DNA of 64,000 nt from Candidatus Thorarchaeota archaeon (GCA_011365025.1 RDOF01000009.1:25386-89385); one strand, 5' to 3'; positions 31,003 to 43,300 are shown, counted from the stretch's first letter. The notes: generated by a model not told the origin, from the letters alone. A program made the numbers and translations.

Positions 31003-32612
31003 GACTTCTTTGAATAATTCGGTTGTACTGGGGCCTTCATCTTTGGAGCGCCCCATCCTCCACCACCCGGCGTTTCAATCCGCACTATCGTGTCTTTTGG
31101 AACCAAAAGCGTGGTCTTAGCTTGAAGCAAGTATTTCTCTCCGGCGTAGGATATGATATTTTGGCCTTTCTTTCCGGGCCCCCCTCCGTTGAGGCCCCAA
31201 GGCGATCTCTCTCTTCTTTCAGATTGCACTGAGATTGATGTTGAGTCGGAAAGGATTTCGATCTCGCGTATAATCCCATCACCACCCATCCATTCTCCTT
31301 CTCCACCACTACCTTTCCTGATCGAGTATTCTCTCACTCGCAGCGGATATGCGATTTCTAAGGCCTCAATTGGAGTGTTCAGAGTATTTGTCATATGGAC
31401 ATGAATCCCACTTGTTCCATGAGCGCCCTTACCGGCTCCCCCACCTCCTCCTATAGTTTCATAGAATGAAAACACCCTTCCTGTTCTTGGATTTACGCCG
31501 CCAATTGTTAGGTTATTCATGGTGCCTTGACTTGCAGCTGGAACCCCATCTGGCATGATGGATGAGAGAGCTCCCAGAAGTGCATCCACAATTCTTTGAG
31601 ACGTTTCCACATTTCCTGCAGAAACCGCAGCTGGGGATCTTGGGTTGAGAAGAGTCCCTTCCGGCACGTTTGTTTCGATGACGCTCCAGCAGCCCTCGTT
31701 TACGGGTATTTCATGACCAAAGAGGCTGATGAATACATAATAAACCGATGAAAGAGTTGAAGCCAATGGGCAGTTGATGTTGCCCATCACCTGCTCTGCA
31801 GTTCCCTCGAAGTCTATGCGTACGGCCTTCTTCGTGAATTGAATCCCTACCTTTATTGGAATGTCCCAAAAGCCTGCGCCATCGCTCTCCATGATGTCGA
31901 CGAAAGTTGAGTTGGCTCCCTCGTAGGGTGACACATTAGCTTTCATGAGCTCTGCGGAATACGATTGCAGCTCATGAAATGTCCTTAGTATGGCGGTCCA
32001 AGAGTGTTCTTTCGCAGCATCGACGAGTCTCCGTGTGCCCACAAGGTTGGCAGCGACCTGTGCAGAGAGGTCTCCCAGTCTCTCCTCCGGCGTTCGTGTT
32101 TCCCGCAGCAAATCCGTAATCGTATCCTTCTCTAGACGTCCATTTCGCACGACTAGCCGAGGCTGAATGACAATTCCTTCTTCATGAATTGAGGTCGCCA
32201 ATCCTGGCATTGAGCCCGGACTCATTCCACCTACATCCGAGTGATGGGCACGGTTTGCCGCAAAGGCAATGCACTCCTCTTCCGCAAATATCGGAGCAAC
32301 CAGTGTCAAATCCGGCAGATGTGAACCTCCTGAATACGGGTCGTTTAGCAAAGCCATGGTCCCTTCCTCAAGTTCATCGCCAATCTGTGATATGCATGAT
32401 CGAACAGACATTGGCATAGCGCCTAGATGAACAGGGATGTCCTTTGATTGCGCAACCAAGTATCCTTTGGAATCAAAGAGCGCGCAGCTACAGTCTCTTC
32501 GCTCCTTGATATTTGGACTGAACGCAGTCCTCATTAGTGTGAGACTCATTTCCCGAGAAACGGAAACTAGCGAATTCTTGATGACCTCGAAGAGTATTGG
32601 GTCCTCAATCAT
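30999..32612 (-). CDS. hyuB: Hydantoinase B/oxoprolinase-type subunit
   Basis: The HyuB subunit of the N-methylhydantoinase/5-oxoprolinase/acetone-carboxylase superfamily (537 aa, usual length). It works with HyuA on the ATP-dependent opening or carboxylation of a small substrate. Typical sequence: DPILFEVIKNSLVSVSREMS, RRDCSCALFD, VAQSKDIPVHLGAMP, NDPYSGGSHLPDLTL, and the glycine-rich GETIGGGGGAG-like segment (YETIGGGGGAGKG), ending with IETPGGGGWG. ATG 32612 is preceded by GAGGAGG and overlaps the hyuA stop in ATGA, so the subunits are translationally coupled. A TTG at 32633 is open but less likely. The substrate cannot be deduced. Confidence 0.92.
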   Translation of the reverse strand: MIEDPILFEVIKNSLVSVSREMSLTLMRTAFSPNIKERRDCSCALFDSKGYLVAQSKDIPVHLGAMPMSVRSCISQIGDELEEGTMALLNDPYSGGSHLPDLTLVAPIFAEEECIAFAANRAHHSDVGGMSPGSMPGLATSIHEEGIVIQPRLVVRNGRLEKDTITDLLRETRTPEERLGDLSAQVAANLVGTRRLVDAAKEHSWTAILRTFHELQSYSAELMKANVSPYEGANSTFVDIMESDGAGFWDIPIKVGIQFTKKAVRIDFEGTAEQVMGNINCPLASTLSSVYYVFISLFGHEIPVNEGCWSVIETNVPEGTLLNPRSPAAVSAGNVETSQRIVDALLGALSSIMPDGVPAASQGTMNNLTIGGVNPRTGRVFSFYETIGGGGGAGKGAHGTSGIHVHMTNTLNTPIEALEIAYPLRVREYSIRKGSGGEGEWMGGDGIIREIEILSDSTSISVQSERRERSPWGLNGGGPGKKGQNIISYAGEKYLLQAKTTLLVPKDTIVRIETPGGGGWGAPKMKAPVQPNYSKKS

Positions 32613-34639
32613 TTGCTTTTCCTCCTCATCCAAAGAGAGCCGTTCGTTATCACTTCAGCAAACCATCGTGGACTGACGTAGGTTGTTGTATCAGTCTGTT
32701 CTATCACCGCTGGCCCTTCAATGATTTGTCCGACCGGGAGATTCTCTCTTCGGTAGATGCCAGCAGGAATAAGCTGGTTATTCTCAAGAATCAGGCCTCT
32801 CGTTCCGATGGGTTCAGCTCTGGTGCTGCTGTTCACCTCGCTCTGAAACTCACTGGTATAGGGCGACCTTCCTGCAACTCGCAAAGTAACCCATTCAACA
32901 CCTCTTCCTTCCATTGAATATCCAAAAGCGCGCTCATGCTCCACCTCGAAACGCGATTTGGAGGCTTCCACAATGTCTTCAGTCAAGTATGATATATCGA
33001 TGCTCAATTCGTGCGACTGGCCTTGGTATCTCATATCGATTGACCACTCGATGAAAATACTCCCCGGAGATGCTCCCTGTTCAACCAAGTCCTTCTCTGC
33101 CCTCCTACTAAGTTCGCCCAAGATTGGAAGCACCTCATCTCTAGCGCATTGCTCATCAGATATCAAAACAGACTGCATCAAGTCCACTCTGAGGTCGGCA
33201 CAGACTAATCCGAAGGCGGAGGTGATTCCTGGAAACGGGGGCACAAGGATGGAGTTAATGGAAAGCGCATCAGCTATGTCCACTCCTTGGGTAGGCCCTG
33301 CCCCTCCAAAGGGCACAAGAACAAAGCCACGCGGGTCTTTCCCCCTCTCAACAGTAACTTCTCTTATTGCCTGGACCATGTTTGAGGTGGAAATTCTGAT
33401 TATTCCCAGAGCTGCTTCCTCCGGCGTGAGCTTCAGTTTCTCCCCAAGTGTCGATAATGCCTTTAGAGAAAGCCTTTGGTCCAGTTTGATTCTTCCTCCA
33501 ACGAAGTAGTCAGGATTCAATCGTCCCATTACAACATTGGCATCAGTCACAGTTGCATCTGCTCCACCTTTCGCATATGCAGCTGGTCCTGGATTCGCAC
33601 CCGCACTTTGAGGACCTACATGCAGAATCCCCGCTTTGTCAATCCATCCAATACTTCCTCCGCCTGCTCCAATCGTCTTCACATCGACAGAGGGGATACG
33701 CAAGGGCAGCCCTCCAACGCTATTATCTGGTCGAACCACAACGGTTTCTGAAACGGCGCTAATGTCACAAGAAGTTCCCCCCATGTCCAGAGTGATAGCT
33801 TTTTCGACGCCTGCGTTCTTGGCAATCCTCCACCCCCCAATCACCCCGCCTGCAAGGCCTGAGATAGCAAGACCTACTGCACGGCCACTTGTTCGGGAAC
33901 AGAGAATTGTCCCTCCGTTTGACTGCATAAGAGTGAGTTTGGAACGAGGGCAAAGATTTCCCACTGAGGAGTCCAAACGGTCCAGATACTTAAGGATAAG
34001 CGGCCCCAGATACGCCTCCAGCACGGTTGTGGAGGTTCGTTCGAACTCTCTAAATTCTGGTAGGACCTCGTACGATGATGCTACATACAGATTTGGATTT
34101 CCTGCAAGCGCTTGGGCCATCATCCTTTCGTGATTTGGGTTAGCGAAGGAGAACAGAAGCGAGATTGCAACTGACTGAGGCGCCCGAGAAACAATCGTCT
34201 TCACCATTCTGCCTATTTCTTCCTCTGTCAGCTCGATGATGGGATTTCCTTCAGAGTCAATACGCTCTCGAAGTCCAAATCGATTCTGGCTCCTAACAAC
34301 AGGACTTGGCCTTGATGCATATAGATCATAGATGTCCTCTCTATTCTGTCTTCCAATCTCAAGGACATCTTCCATGCCGGCCGTCGCAATCAGACAAACA
34401 TCGGCTCCTTTCCTCTCCAGCATTGCATTGGTTGCAACCGTTGTTCCGTGAACAACAATGCTCACCGCCAATGGATCGATTCGGTTAACCCTTAGAATCT
34501 CGGTTATGCCATCTATCACAGCAATGTCCTGGGATTCAGGAGTTGATGGCACCTTGTAGACAAATGTGTCGCCCGTGTCGCTATTTGCCAGTATAATATC
34601 GGTAAAGGTTCCGCCTACATCAACGCCGAGGACTATCAT
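32609..34639 (-). CDS. hyuA: Hydantoinase A/oxoprolinase-type ATPase subunit
   Basis: The HyuA subunit (676 aa), which carries the ATP site of the ASKHA (actin/sugar kinase/Hsp70) fold. Its N-terminal phosphate loop GVDVGGTFTDIIL, the second phosphate loop DMGGTSCDIS, the glycine-rich TIGAGGGSIGWID, and VPFGGAGPTQGVDIA all match the family. VVHGTTVATNAMLERKG is the usual second block. In 5-oxoprolinase-like enzymes this subunit phosphorylates the substrate, and HyuB completes the hydrolysis. The protein starts at ATG 34639; a start at 34651 adds four residues. It heads a two-gene operon with hyuB. Confidence 0.92.
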   Translation of the reverse strand: MIVLGVDVGGTFTDIILANSDTGDTFVYKVPSTPESQDIAVIDGITEILRVNRIDPLAVSIVVHGTTVATNAMLERKGADVCLIATAGMEDVLEIGRQNREDIYDLYASRPSPVVRSQNRFGLRERIDSEGNPIIELTEEEIGRMVKTIVSRAPQSVAISLLFSFANPNHERMMAQALAGNPNLYVASSYEVLPEFREFERTSTTVLEAYLGPLILKYLDRLDSSVGNLCPRSKLTLMQSNGGTILCSRTSGRAVGLAISGLAGGVIGGWRIAKNAGVEKAITLDMGGTSCDISAVSETVVVRPDNSVGGLPLRIPSVDVKTIGAGGGSIGWIDKAGILHVGPQSAGANPGPAAYAKGGADATVTDANVVMGRLNPDYFVGGRIKLDQRLSLKALSTLGEKLKLTPEEAALGIIRISTSNMVQAIREVTVERGKDPRGFVLVPFGGAGPTQGVDIADALSINSILVPPFPGITSAFGLVCADLRVDLMQSVLISDEQCARDEVLPILGELSRRAEKDLVEQGASPGSIFIEWSIDMRYQGQSHELSIDISYLTEDIVEASKSRFEVEHERAFGYSMEGRGVEWVTLRVAGRSPYTSEFQSEVNSSTRAEPIGTRGLILENNQLIPAGIYRRENLPVGQIIEGPAVIEQTDTTTYVSPRWFAEVITNGSLWMRRKSK

Positions 34640-34870
34640 TTTACTTCTCATTCATCATTGTAAGGTTGTTATGAACGCTTGGGCATACAATCCCTTCTGC
34701 AATAGTGAAGAAGAAGCGTGCTCCTTTTTCATTGAATCTCAGGGAACACACTTCATCGAATGAGCCAATCCGGAAGAAAATCAACTCTAGTTAGATTCGG
34801 TCAAGCTGAGGGCCAATTCAGAAGCCTTATTGCGCTAAATCCTATTTCTTGTGAGCTTGGAGGCATTATA

Positions 34871-36061
34871 ATGGAACCCAAATACTCAGCAGTTCTTCTT
34901 CGTTACGGCGAGATTGCAATCAAATCGAAACAGACAAGACGCCGTATGGAAGATATGCTTGTAAGCAATGTTCGAGCTGCTCTGCTTGAGAACAAGATCG
35001 CCTTCACCAACATTAGGAAAGAATATGGTAGAGTTTTCATAGTGACTTCTGAGGCGGAGAGGGCTGCTGCCATTGCATCGAGAGTATTTGGGGTTGTTTC
35101 TGCTTCTCCAGTTGTGGTCATTGAAGCTAAACTGGATAAAATACTCGATGTGGGCGAAGCAATAGCTCGTTCTCATTTTCAGCCAGATGCCTCTTTCGCA
35201 GTGGGGGGAAGACGAGTTGGAACACACGGGTTTTCCAGTCAAGAAATGCGGGGAAAACTCGGTGAGCGTATTTTGGAGGGCATACCGGAGTTGAGGCTCT
35301 CAGTCGATTTGACGGACCCGTCGCAGACAATCTATGTTGAGGTTCGAAATGAGAACGCCTACCTCTTCACGAGAACGATTGAAGGCGTTGGCGGAATGCC
35401 CACTGGCACTCAGGGAAAAGTTGTGTGTACTCTCTCCTCTGGATTGGACTCTCCTGTTGCGGCCTTCAAAGCTATGAAGCGCGGATGTGTTCCGGTCTTT
35501 GTGAACTTTGACAATAATCCACATTCGCAAGATGACTGTGCAGACGTCGTAATTAGACAGGCGCAGGTGTTGGCCAATTACATATACAATCATGAGGTTA
35601 AGTTGTACATCATCCCCCACGGAATTGACCTTACTGAAGCTATGGAGCATGGGCCGAAGAAAATGACTTGCATCTTTTGTAAACGCAATATGATCCGAAT
35701 GGCCAGATCCATTGCAATTATTGAGAATGCTGATGCCATAATCACGGGAGAGATAATAGGGGAACAGGCCTCCCAGACAACCCAGAACCTTCGAGTCATC
35801 AGCAACGCTGTTTGCGATTTTCCCATTTTGCGCCCATGCGTCGGAGACGATAAGAGCGAGATTGAGGCAGTGGCTCAGAAGATTGGAACATATGAATTCG
35901 CTCGCGAAAGCCTCTCGTGTTGCTCTCTTGCGCCAAGATATCCGGCACTGGCAGCCAAGGAATCGGAGGCTCAGAGTGCCGAACAAAGCATGGACTTGAC
36001 CGTATTGGACTCACAAGTTGCATCAGCTCGGATTTTGACACTCAGGAATCCGGGGAATTGA
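34871..36061 (+). CDS. thiI: tRNA 4-thiouridine synthase ThiI
   Basis: Makes 4-thiouridine in tRNA (position 8) by adenylating the uridine with a PP-loop ATPase. 396 aa. The N-terminal half has a ferredoxin-like domain and a THUMP domain (LLRYGEIAIKSKQTRRRMED; FAVGGRRVGTHGFSSQEM). The ATP-binding PP-loop is SSGLDSPVAAFKAM, followed by NFDNNPHSQDD. A CIFC pair (MTCIFCKRNMIRMA) follows, as in archaeal ThiI. No rhodanese domain is present, which is normal for the archaeal type. The start is well set: TTGGAGG seven bases before ATG 34871. The frame is open upstream to 34760 with no homology. Confidence 0.93.
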   Translation: MEPKYSAVLLRYGEIAIKSKQTRRRMEDMLVSNVRAALLENKIAFTNIRKEYGRVFIVTSEAERAAAIASRVFGVVSASPVVVIEAKLDKILDVGEAIARSHFQPDASFAVGGRRVGTHGFSSQEMRGKLGERILEGIPELRLSVDLTDPSQTIYVEVRNENAYLFTRTIEGVGGMPTGTQGKVVCTLSSGLDSPVAAFKAMKRGCVPVFVNFDNNPHSQDDCADVVIRQAQVLANYIYNHEVKLYIIPHGIDLTEAMEHGPKKMTCIFCKRNMIRMARSIAIIENADAIITGEIIGEQASQTTQNLRVISNAVCDFPILRPCVGDDKSEIEAVAQKIGTYEFARESLSCCSLAPRYPALAAKESEAQSAEQSMDLTVLDSQVASARILTLRNPGN

Positions 36062-36115
36062 ATGGATTTAGATGCCTTAGTCGGCGTCATCTCGTCCGAA
36101 ACGCGCCAAAGGGAC

Positions 36116-36123
36116 ATTTATAA
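36116..36123 (+). promoter_or_regulatory. TATA box of the histone gene
   Basis: ATTTATAA, with a second candidate CTTAAATAT at 36127-36135, lies 55-75 bases before the histone ATG. The leader ends in a purine-rich ribosome site GGGAAGGAG (36174-36182), eight bases before ATG 36191. Confidence 0.45.
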
Positions 36124-36190
36124 TGCCTTAAATATCGATAACTCTTAATAGGGCTCTGCAAATCTCGCAAAAAGGGAAGGAGAACGCCCA

Positions 36191-36427
36191 ATGCCAAGAT
36201 CTCGAAAAGATAGAATCATACCTGTTGCGCCTATTGACAGGCTTATTCGAAAGACCGGTGCCGGAAGAGTTAGCGACAAGGGTGCGGAGCGCCTGGCTCA
36301 AATCCTTGAGGAGATTGGAGAGGCTCTCGCAAAACGTGCCCAAGAATTAACGGAGCATGCCGGCAGGAAGACAATCACAGACAAGGATATGGATCTCGCT
36401 TACAAGCAGTGGCAAAGGTCTCTGTAG
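36191..36427 (+). CDS. Archaeal histone
   Basis: A 78-aa histone-fold protein that binds and wraps DNA as dimers and larger multimers. All core features are present: IPVAPIDRLIRKTGAGRVS (helix 1 with DNA-binding Arg), a long second helix (AERLAQILEEIGEALAKRAQ) and HAGRKTITDKDMDLAYK (loop 2 with the RKT DNA contact, then helix 3). A basic N-terminal tail (MPRSRKDRI) is longer than in many euryarchaeal histones, like short eukaryotic-style tails reported in some Asgard histones. It is a single gene with its own TATA box and strong ribosome site, suggesting high expression. Confidence 0.96.
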   Translation: MPRSRKDRIIPVAPIDRLIRKTGAGRVSDKGAERLAQILEEIGEALAKRAQELTEHAGRKTITDKDMDLAYKQWQRSL

Positions 36428-36503
36428 GTATGTATATACTCTGGATTACCAGCTTAAGGTGAACGTGCTAGAGTTCAAGGAAATTCGGGAGATGTAAGGC
36501 CAT

Positions 36504-37196
36504 ATGACTAGGACAGTAGAATTTGTGAAAGATGACACTGTCCTGCTCTCGATGCATGATGTGACGCCTGCTTTTGAGGATGATGTCCTTTCATCCTATG
36601 ACCGGCTAATCGACTTGGGAATCAATAGCTTTACACTTCTTGTAACTCCGATGTTTGAAATGAAGAAGTCGAACACGCTTGAGAAGAACCCTATATTCTC
36701 ACAGTACATCTCATCCTTGAACTTGGAGGTGTCATTGCACGGATATGGACACCTCTCGAAATCAGGTCGGCCTGACGAATTTTCCTCCTTGGAGCAGGGA
36801 CGAGCCATCTCACGCATGAGGGCTGGAATCAGTATGGTCCGCAACAGCATTGGACAAATTCCGTATGGCTTTGTTCCCCCCGGTTGGAAAGTGCCACCTC
36901 GAATCTCAAAGGCAGCAGAAGGAATGGGTCTGCACTATTGTGTCAGTGGGAATGAAATCCATTGTTTCAAGGAGCAAAAAACTCTGAAGACCGCAGATCT
37001 CATCGTAAGTCACGGTGAACCTAGCGCTTCTTTTGTGAATGCAATGCTTGAGATAGAACTTGGTGGTCCTATTCAAATCGCAGTTCATCCAAAAGACCAC
37101 CGGTTTGCCCCAGTCTTCAAGCTGATTGAAGATATGAAAGACCGGCTGGGCTACAAATTCACTGGATACCGTGACTATCTCCATTTTATCCGCTAA
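36504..37196 (+). CDS. DUF2334/polysaccharide-deacetylase-like protein
   Basis: A 230-aa protein with the NodB-like TIM-barrel pattern of DUF2334 and related polysaccharide deacetylases. The metal motifs are recognisable: SMHDVTP (catalytic-site Asp), SLHGYGH (HxxxH-like metal pair) and FVPPGW, with AVHPKDHRF near the end supplying a further His. Such enzymes remove N-acetyl groups from cell-surface glycans. There is no signal peptide here, so the enzyme would act in the cytoplasm, perhaps on glycan precursors. It starts at ATG 36504 and is unlinked to other glycan genes. Confidence 0.85.
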   Translation: MTRTVEFVKDDTVLLSMHDVTPAFEDDVLSSYDRLIDLGINSFTLLVTPMFEMKKSNTLEKNPIFSQYISSLNLEVSLHGYGHLSKSGRPDEFSSLEQGRAISRMRAGISMVRNSIGQIPYGFVPPGWKVPPRISKAAEGMGLHYCVSGNEIHCFKEQKTLKTADLIVSHGEPSASFVNAMLEIELGGPIQIAVHPKDHRFAPVFKLIEDMKDRLGYKFTGYRDYLHFIR

Positions 37197-37395
37197 ATTG
37201 CACTTCCATTCCCGCTCGTTTCACTGGTTCAACCATTCGAAAAACAAACCGACTTTGCAAGAAAGAGAAATGATAGACACGCCAATCTTTCTTATGCATC
37301 ATTTTCCAAGAGATTGATTGTTCTCCGGCCGTCTATCACGCCGTCAAAGACTTTGAGGAGTATCTCTTGATACTGAGCTGTGGAGGTCTATCCAT

Positions 37396-40300
37396 ATGAG
37401 ATGTGAATTTCGCTATTTAGTCATGATTATGTTTGTATTCTTGTTCATTTCGCCTGTATTCCAAGCAGCTGGTCCAGATAATGCCTGGAACTCATTTGGC
37501 TCAATTAACCCCGACCAATCTAGGATTCTGTCTGACGGCACCTCTGCAACCACTGGCTCAGGAAGTCCAATTCCCTACACAATGACTGGCATAGCCATAA
37601 ACAGGGATGACGGGACCTTTCTAATAGACGCGGATACGGCAGAGATTGGTTCCATCACACTCTCAGATGGGTGGTCGGGATCCAATCTACAAGCTACAAT
37701 AGATGAATTAGTGGTAAGGGTTGATGATGCACTTCGAAATCCCACTTGGGATGGTACTCATCCTGAGAAGTGGCTCATTGGCGAAACAGCTTCTAGAGTC
37801 GAGGATGTGATAGTCCCAGATGATTGGACACTTGTTTTCAATGACCCTGATGACAGTGCACATCCTCATGATGGCGTTTGGGAAATGGTAGACCGCAGTG
37901 GTCAGGGCTATTCGGGTTCTCCAGGGTTCGAGTTTCAAGCCGAGATAGACGCCTCCTACAATCTTGACCCAACAGATGAGATGTACCTCGGTCAGCACGT
38001 GCTGGCTCCCTGGCGTAGCATAACTAATGCTAGAATCACTTTCTACTATTACGTGAAATCAACCTCCGATCTTTCAGACCAAGTCCATCTATTCACAAGA
38101 TTCGCCGGCGTGACGACGAAGTACCATGTCTTTGAGTCGACTGATGCGACCGACACTTGGATCCAAGCAACCACCACAATCTCTCCCTCTCAACTGGCAG
38201 GAATCACATTGCCTAATGCGCTGCAGTTTGATATTGGACTGGCTACTGATATTTCTGGAACATTGGGGGTGGCGCAGGATGCTTATGTCCTTGTAGATGA
38301 AATCACACTGGAAATGAATGTTCGGCCTTTCCCAGAGCAAATTGGCCTGAAAGTCAATGGCACGTCAGTCATTGGTGCGACTCCGGGCAGTGTTTACCCA
38401 TATGAGCCAGATGACGATTCTCGTGATGCCTGGGATGATTCAAGTGCTGGATTGAATCTTAACGGTAATACCTGGATAGGGACCAGTGTTCCCTCTGTTG
38501 GCACATATAGCTCTACAACCAGCTGGACGGATACTGCGATTTCAGAAACCGGCATTCAGTTCCAGCTGAACATTCCCTACGGCGCTGCAATTACGGCTGC
38601 GTATCTCGAAGTTGAGCCTTCATCTACTTCATATAACCCAGACATGCGAATCCACGTTGCTGGATTCGATTCCACTGGACAGCCAATACAACCATTTACG
38701 GCAGGCCTTCCTCATCTTGAGGATAGGCTCACCTACGTGGGTACAAGTATTGACTGGGACCCGGGTTCATGGATGTCCTCGGTTCGAATTCGTCAGCGTT
38801 CCCCAGACATTGCTCCTCTCATTCAGTCCGTCGTTTCAGAAACCAATTGGGCTTCAGGAAATTACATTAGTGTAATCCTTGATTACATGTGGTCAACCAA
38901 TCCAAGTGCTCGTAATTCAATCAAGGGTGCTTACGGCACCACATACGCAGCGAACGAGCTCCCCCGCCTCTTCGTTGAGTACCTCCTTCCTCTGCCCGAG
39001 GACACAGTCTATCTTATGCAATACCAGAAGGACATTACTATTGACCATACCAAGGTCAGTGCAACGCTCACTGATTTCCCTGTGATGATTGATATTATCG
39101 ATAATGACCTCAAGACAAAGGTTCAGGCTGACGGTGACGACATTGCCTTCCGGCTAGGTGACAATGCCCTTGATTTTGAGATTGAGCTCTTTGATCAAGA
39201 CTACAGCCCAACTCAGGCGCACCTTGTTGCGTGGATCAAGATTCCAACCCTGTCATCTACTGCTGACACCGTCATAACCATGCTATATGGGAATCCTGAT
39301 GCAGGTTCAACCAGTTCTTCACGTGTCTGGACTGATTACGCTGCCGTTCATCACATGGCTGATGACCCTTCGGGAACGGTATATGACAGTACATCGAACA
39401 ATCACGACGGCACTGCTTACGGTGGAATGGATAGTAATGATGTAGTAACGGGAATTGCAGGAAATGCCCTTGATTTTACCTTTGACTCCGGCACCACAGC
39501 GAACTCGGACATGATTAGCATTGGACAAGTGTATACTGATGATTGGACAGATTTCACCGTGTCAATATGGGTAAACCAGGACATATCCCGTGACTGCCGG
39601 GTATTCTCCAAGACTCCTACGACGACAACCACAGACCATAGAATAACCACTCGGCTAGCCTTTTCAGTATTCAATGTCCGTTTAAGAACAGACGGAACCG
39701 CTACTGGCATAAGCCAGAATACAAACAAATCAGTGGTCACTGGTAATTGGCACTACCTTGTTTGGTCTTGGAGCGCTACCAGAGGCAGCATTCTGGCCTA
39801 CATGGATGGCCAGCCCGCTTTGGAATACACATACGGCGGGACCAGTGTCTACGACAGCAATGATGTCTTCGTCATCGCAAACAACAACATGGCAAATGAT
39901 CCAACATATGAGAGATTCTTTGATGGGCAGCTGGATGAGATAAGACTCACTACGGTGATTAGGGATGAGGACTGGATCGATACCGAGTATGAAAACATTG
40001 TCAACCATGCCACATTCTATAGTGTCGGAAGTGAGGAAGCGCTGCAAACAATCTACTCCGATGCTGATTCTGCCAAGCTGTTCTTCTCCACCACGTCGAT
40101 TTCGCCTGTAACACTTAACGCAGGAATGACGATGGAAATCTCTGGTTCTGGGCAGAGCTTGGACGAGTCTATGAGCGAGGGAACATCATTTGTTGTAGCC
40201 AATGCATCAGTCGTTGAATGGACTGCGAATATCCTTGTTTCACCTCCAGCTGATACTGACTCCCTTGATGTCGTTGTGCAGTTTCCACAGGCTGAATGGA

Positions 40301-43300
40301 AGCCCGTCTACGTATTCAACCCGCTGAATCAATCAAAGGTCATGGGAACTGATTGGTGGTATGAGGGGAGCCTTCTGATTATTGATGCTGCAGCTGTGGA
40401 CTACTGGGGCGTTTGGGAACTGCGGTTTGCGTCTTGGAACTACATTGAAGACCTGCAGCTAGGTAAGTTTGGAGAAACACTCTCTTCAACTGGTGAGTTC
40501 AACATCACCGACACACTATCCTTTAGAAGCTTCTCTCCCACGATAACAGGAGCCACAACTGGCTTTTCAATGATAGACCCTTCGGGGAGTGTATGGTACA
40601 GCACAAGTTCAACGACCGCAGCAACAGATCCTCATCTCTTCCCCTCATTCCGATATCGGAAGACGCTCACCGTGCCTCATTCGTTAATTCAAACAGATGT
40701 TGTGAATTATCCCTTCGGATTTTCATATGTATTTACTGATTTGCAGAACCCAGCCAAGGTTCAATCGGATGGTTCTGATATTCTCTTTGAGCAGAATGGC
40801 ATTATTGTGCCACACGAAATCGAGATATTCACTCAGAGTACTGGTAGACTTGTCGCGTGGGTCCGCTTGAATCTATCTAGTTCTTCAGATACTCCCTTCA
40901 CGATGTACTACGGAAATCCAGTTATTGGACCACTGGAGAATCCCCACGCTCTCTGGAGTGATACCTACGAAGCGGTGTGGCACCTATCGGAACCAACAAC
41001 TGATGAATCTACTGGTGCCATTCATTATGATTCTACTGCAGGCGGTCATGATGGAACTCAATACGGAAATATGATGCTTAGCGGGAAAATTGCTAACGCA
41101 CAGTTCTTCGATGGCACTTCGGGCATTGTCGATGACCACATACTCATCGAGAGTACTCTTGCTCCTGAAGGTGATGTGATGATTACCGGCTGGTTCAACT
41201 TGGGTTTAACAGGGTTCAGTTCTGCTAGCGCAACATCCCTAGTTTTGATGGAGAAGTTTCTCAATAACGACGTTAACATGCATCTTTGCTTGGTCGGCGG
41301 AGACTACAACTATTCTGCTCCAGCTGACGGATCCCTCGTCTTCAAAATCGAGAGTGCGTCAGGCGCGCGTTACACATGGACTACAAAGACAGTGTGGAAT
41401 CCGAGTACTTGGTACTATTTTGCCTGTTATATGGATTCGAGTAATCAGGCAAACAACAAAATCTACATCAATGAAGGTTCAACAATAACGGATGTGACCG
41501 ATCCCGGTGGAAGTAATACGGTAACCGGGGATCTCTCCTTTGCAGCGGATTGGGCAATTGGCGGTGGTCAGATAGATACCTACTGCATTGGGTCCGGCGA
41601 AGGTTGGTTTGCTGGGTACCTCGATGAAATCAGAGTCCTAACGGCTCCGCGCTCAGTTTCCTGGCTGCAGACGGAGTACAGCAATCAGTATAATCCTAGT
41701 CTGATCCTAGCGGGTAGCGAGTCCTCCCGGCTTACCGATCAGACTACAGTGTCAAAGGCGCTTGACTCCACGGCAGGTGCAGGTGAATGGATTATTCACG
41801 CATACTACAATGACACAGGCACCAGCGTGGCAAACAAGACCGGTCTCTATGAGCGCAATTTCATTGTAAAACACGATTCTTCCCTGTCTATTCTGGCGCC
41901 GGGTGATGCGACAAGCGATCAAACCACGTACAAGGTCACAGGTGACATGCTCTATGTTGAAGTAGAACTAACTGACGATGTTAACAGCAATTTCATTTCG
42001 GGAGCCACGGTAACAATGGATTGGTCTGTCAGCGGAACGCCTACGACTCGAACCTTTGAGGATTATGGCGATGGAAGATATGGGATTGCCCTGAATACAA
42101 CGGACTTGGGAGATAATCAGCAGTGGCAACTGGACTTGGAGTCAATTCACCCCTACTATAACAAAGCAACAAATTCCCTATTTGTTGATCTCCACCATGA
42201 TACAGACTTGTCCTATATTCATCTGGACACAACACCTGTTGGGTTCACCTTTACTGCAACGCTCATCTTTGAGGATGCCTACAGTGGGGCTCCCGTCGAG
42301 GGGGCTACAATAACCTTCTCAAACGGAACAGCCGTGAATGTTCTGTCAGAAGGCGGAGGGATGTATAACATCTCCCTCACTAGCGATGGCCTCGGGGTTG
42401 GGGATCACTCATACTCACTTGTAGCCAGCAAGGCTGGAGCATATCTTGTAGATGGCTCAGTTGATGTCACCTTTACATTGAGACCGCACTATACAACTGT
42501 GTCTGTTTCTGGAGACTTGATTACGCCCCATGGCTTTGGCACCCAATTCATAGTCACAGTAATTGATACTGACACAGGAGGAACCCTCTCAATATCCTCA
42601 ATTGACTCATTCTCTTTCACATGGTCAGGCGGCTCTCAACTTGTGGATCCGGTTTCAAGTTTGACCGTTGACCTATTGACAGCCACTTGGCCTGTTGGAA
42701 CAAGAGCAGTCACGCTCACAGCCACCCTCTCGGATTCCCTTTACTATAATCCTGAAACATATGATTTTGACATCGTGATACGTAATCATTATACTGCCAT
42801 TGCAGTACAAGGTGATTTGGTTACACCTTGGGGTTTTGATACTCAGGTCACTGTTGTGGTAGTGGATTTGGACACAGGACTGGGGCTTGATGTTACCAAC
42901 GTAGACTCCTATGGCTTCACTTGGTCGGGCGGGTCATATGACGTGGACCCTGCGCTTAGCTTGACTGCCGATCTTCCTGCAAGCGGGTGGCCTGTTGGCA
43001 GTAGAAGCGTTACAATTGCTTTGACTATGACTGGCGATTACGACGACCCCTCCAACTACCAGTTTGCTGTTCAAATTCGAAACCATTACACTTCAGTTGC
43101 TGTAGGGGGCGACTTCATTACTCCGTGGGGTATGACAACTTCTGTCACTGTGGTTGTATTTGATGTCGATACTGGGACTGAGCTGACGGCCACTGAAGTA
43201 AGCTCCTACTTATTCACTTGGACTGGCGGCTCTCACAATGTTCTCCCAGCGAGCAGTCTTACAACAACTCTGCCCACCGACTCATGGCCAGTTGGCTTGA

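Noticed and set aside
32958..34133. Plus-strand frames of 165 and 183 codons
   Set aside because: They lie antisense to hyuA, whose motifs are continuous on the minus strand.
35300..35986. Minus-strand frame of 228 codons inside thiI
   Set aside because: The plus strand encodes a complete, motif-rich ThiI over the whole stretch; the antisense frame has no recognisable domain.
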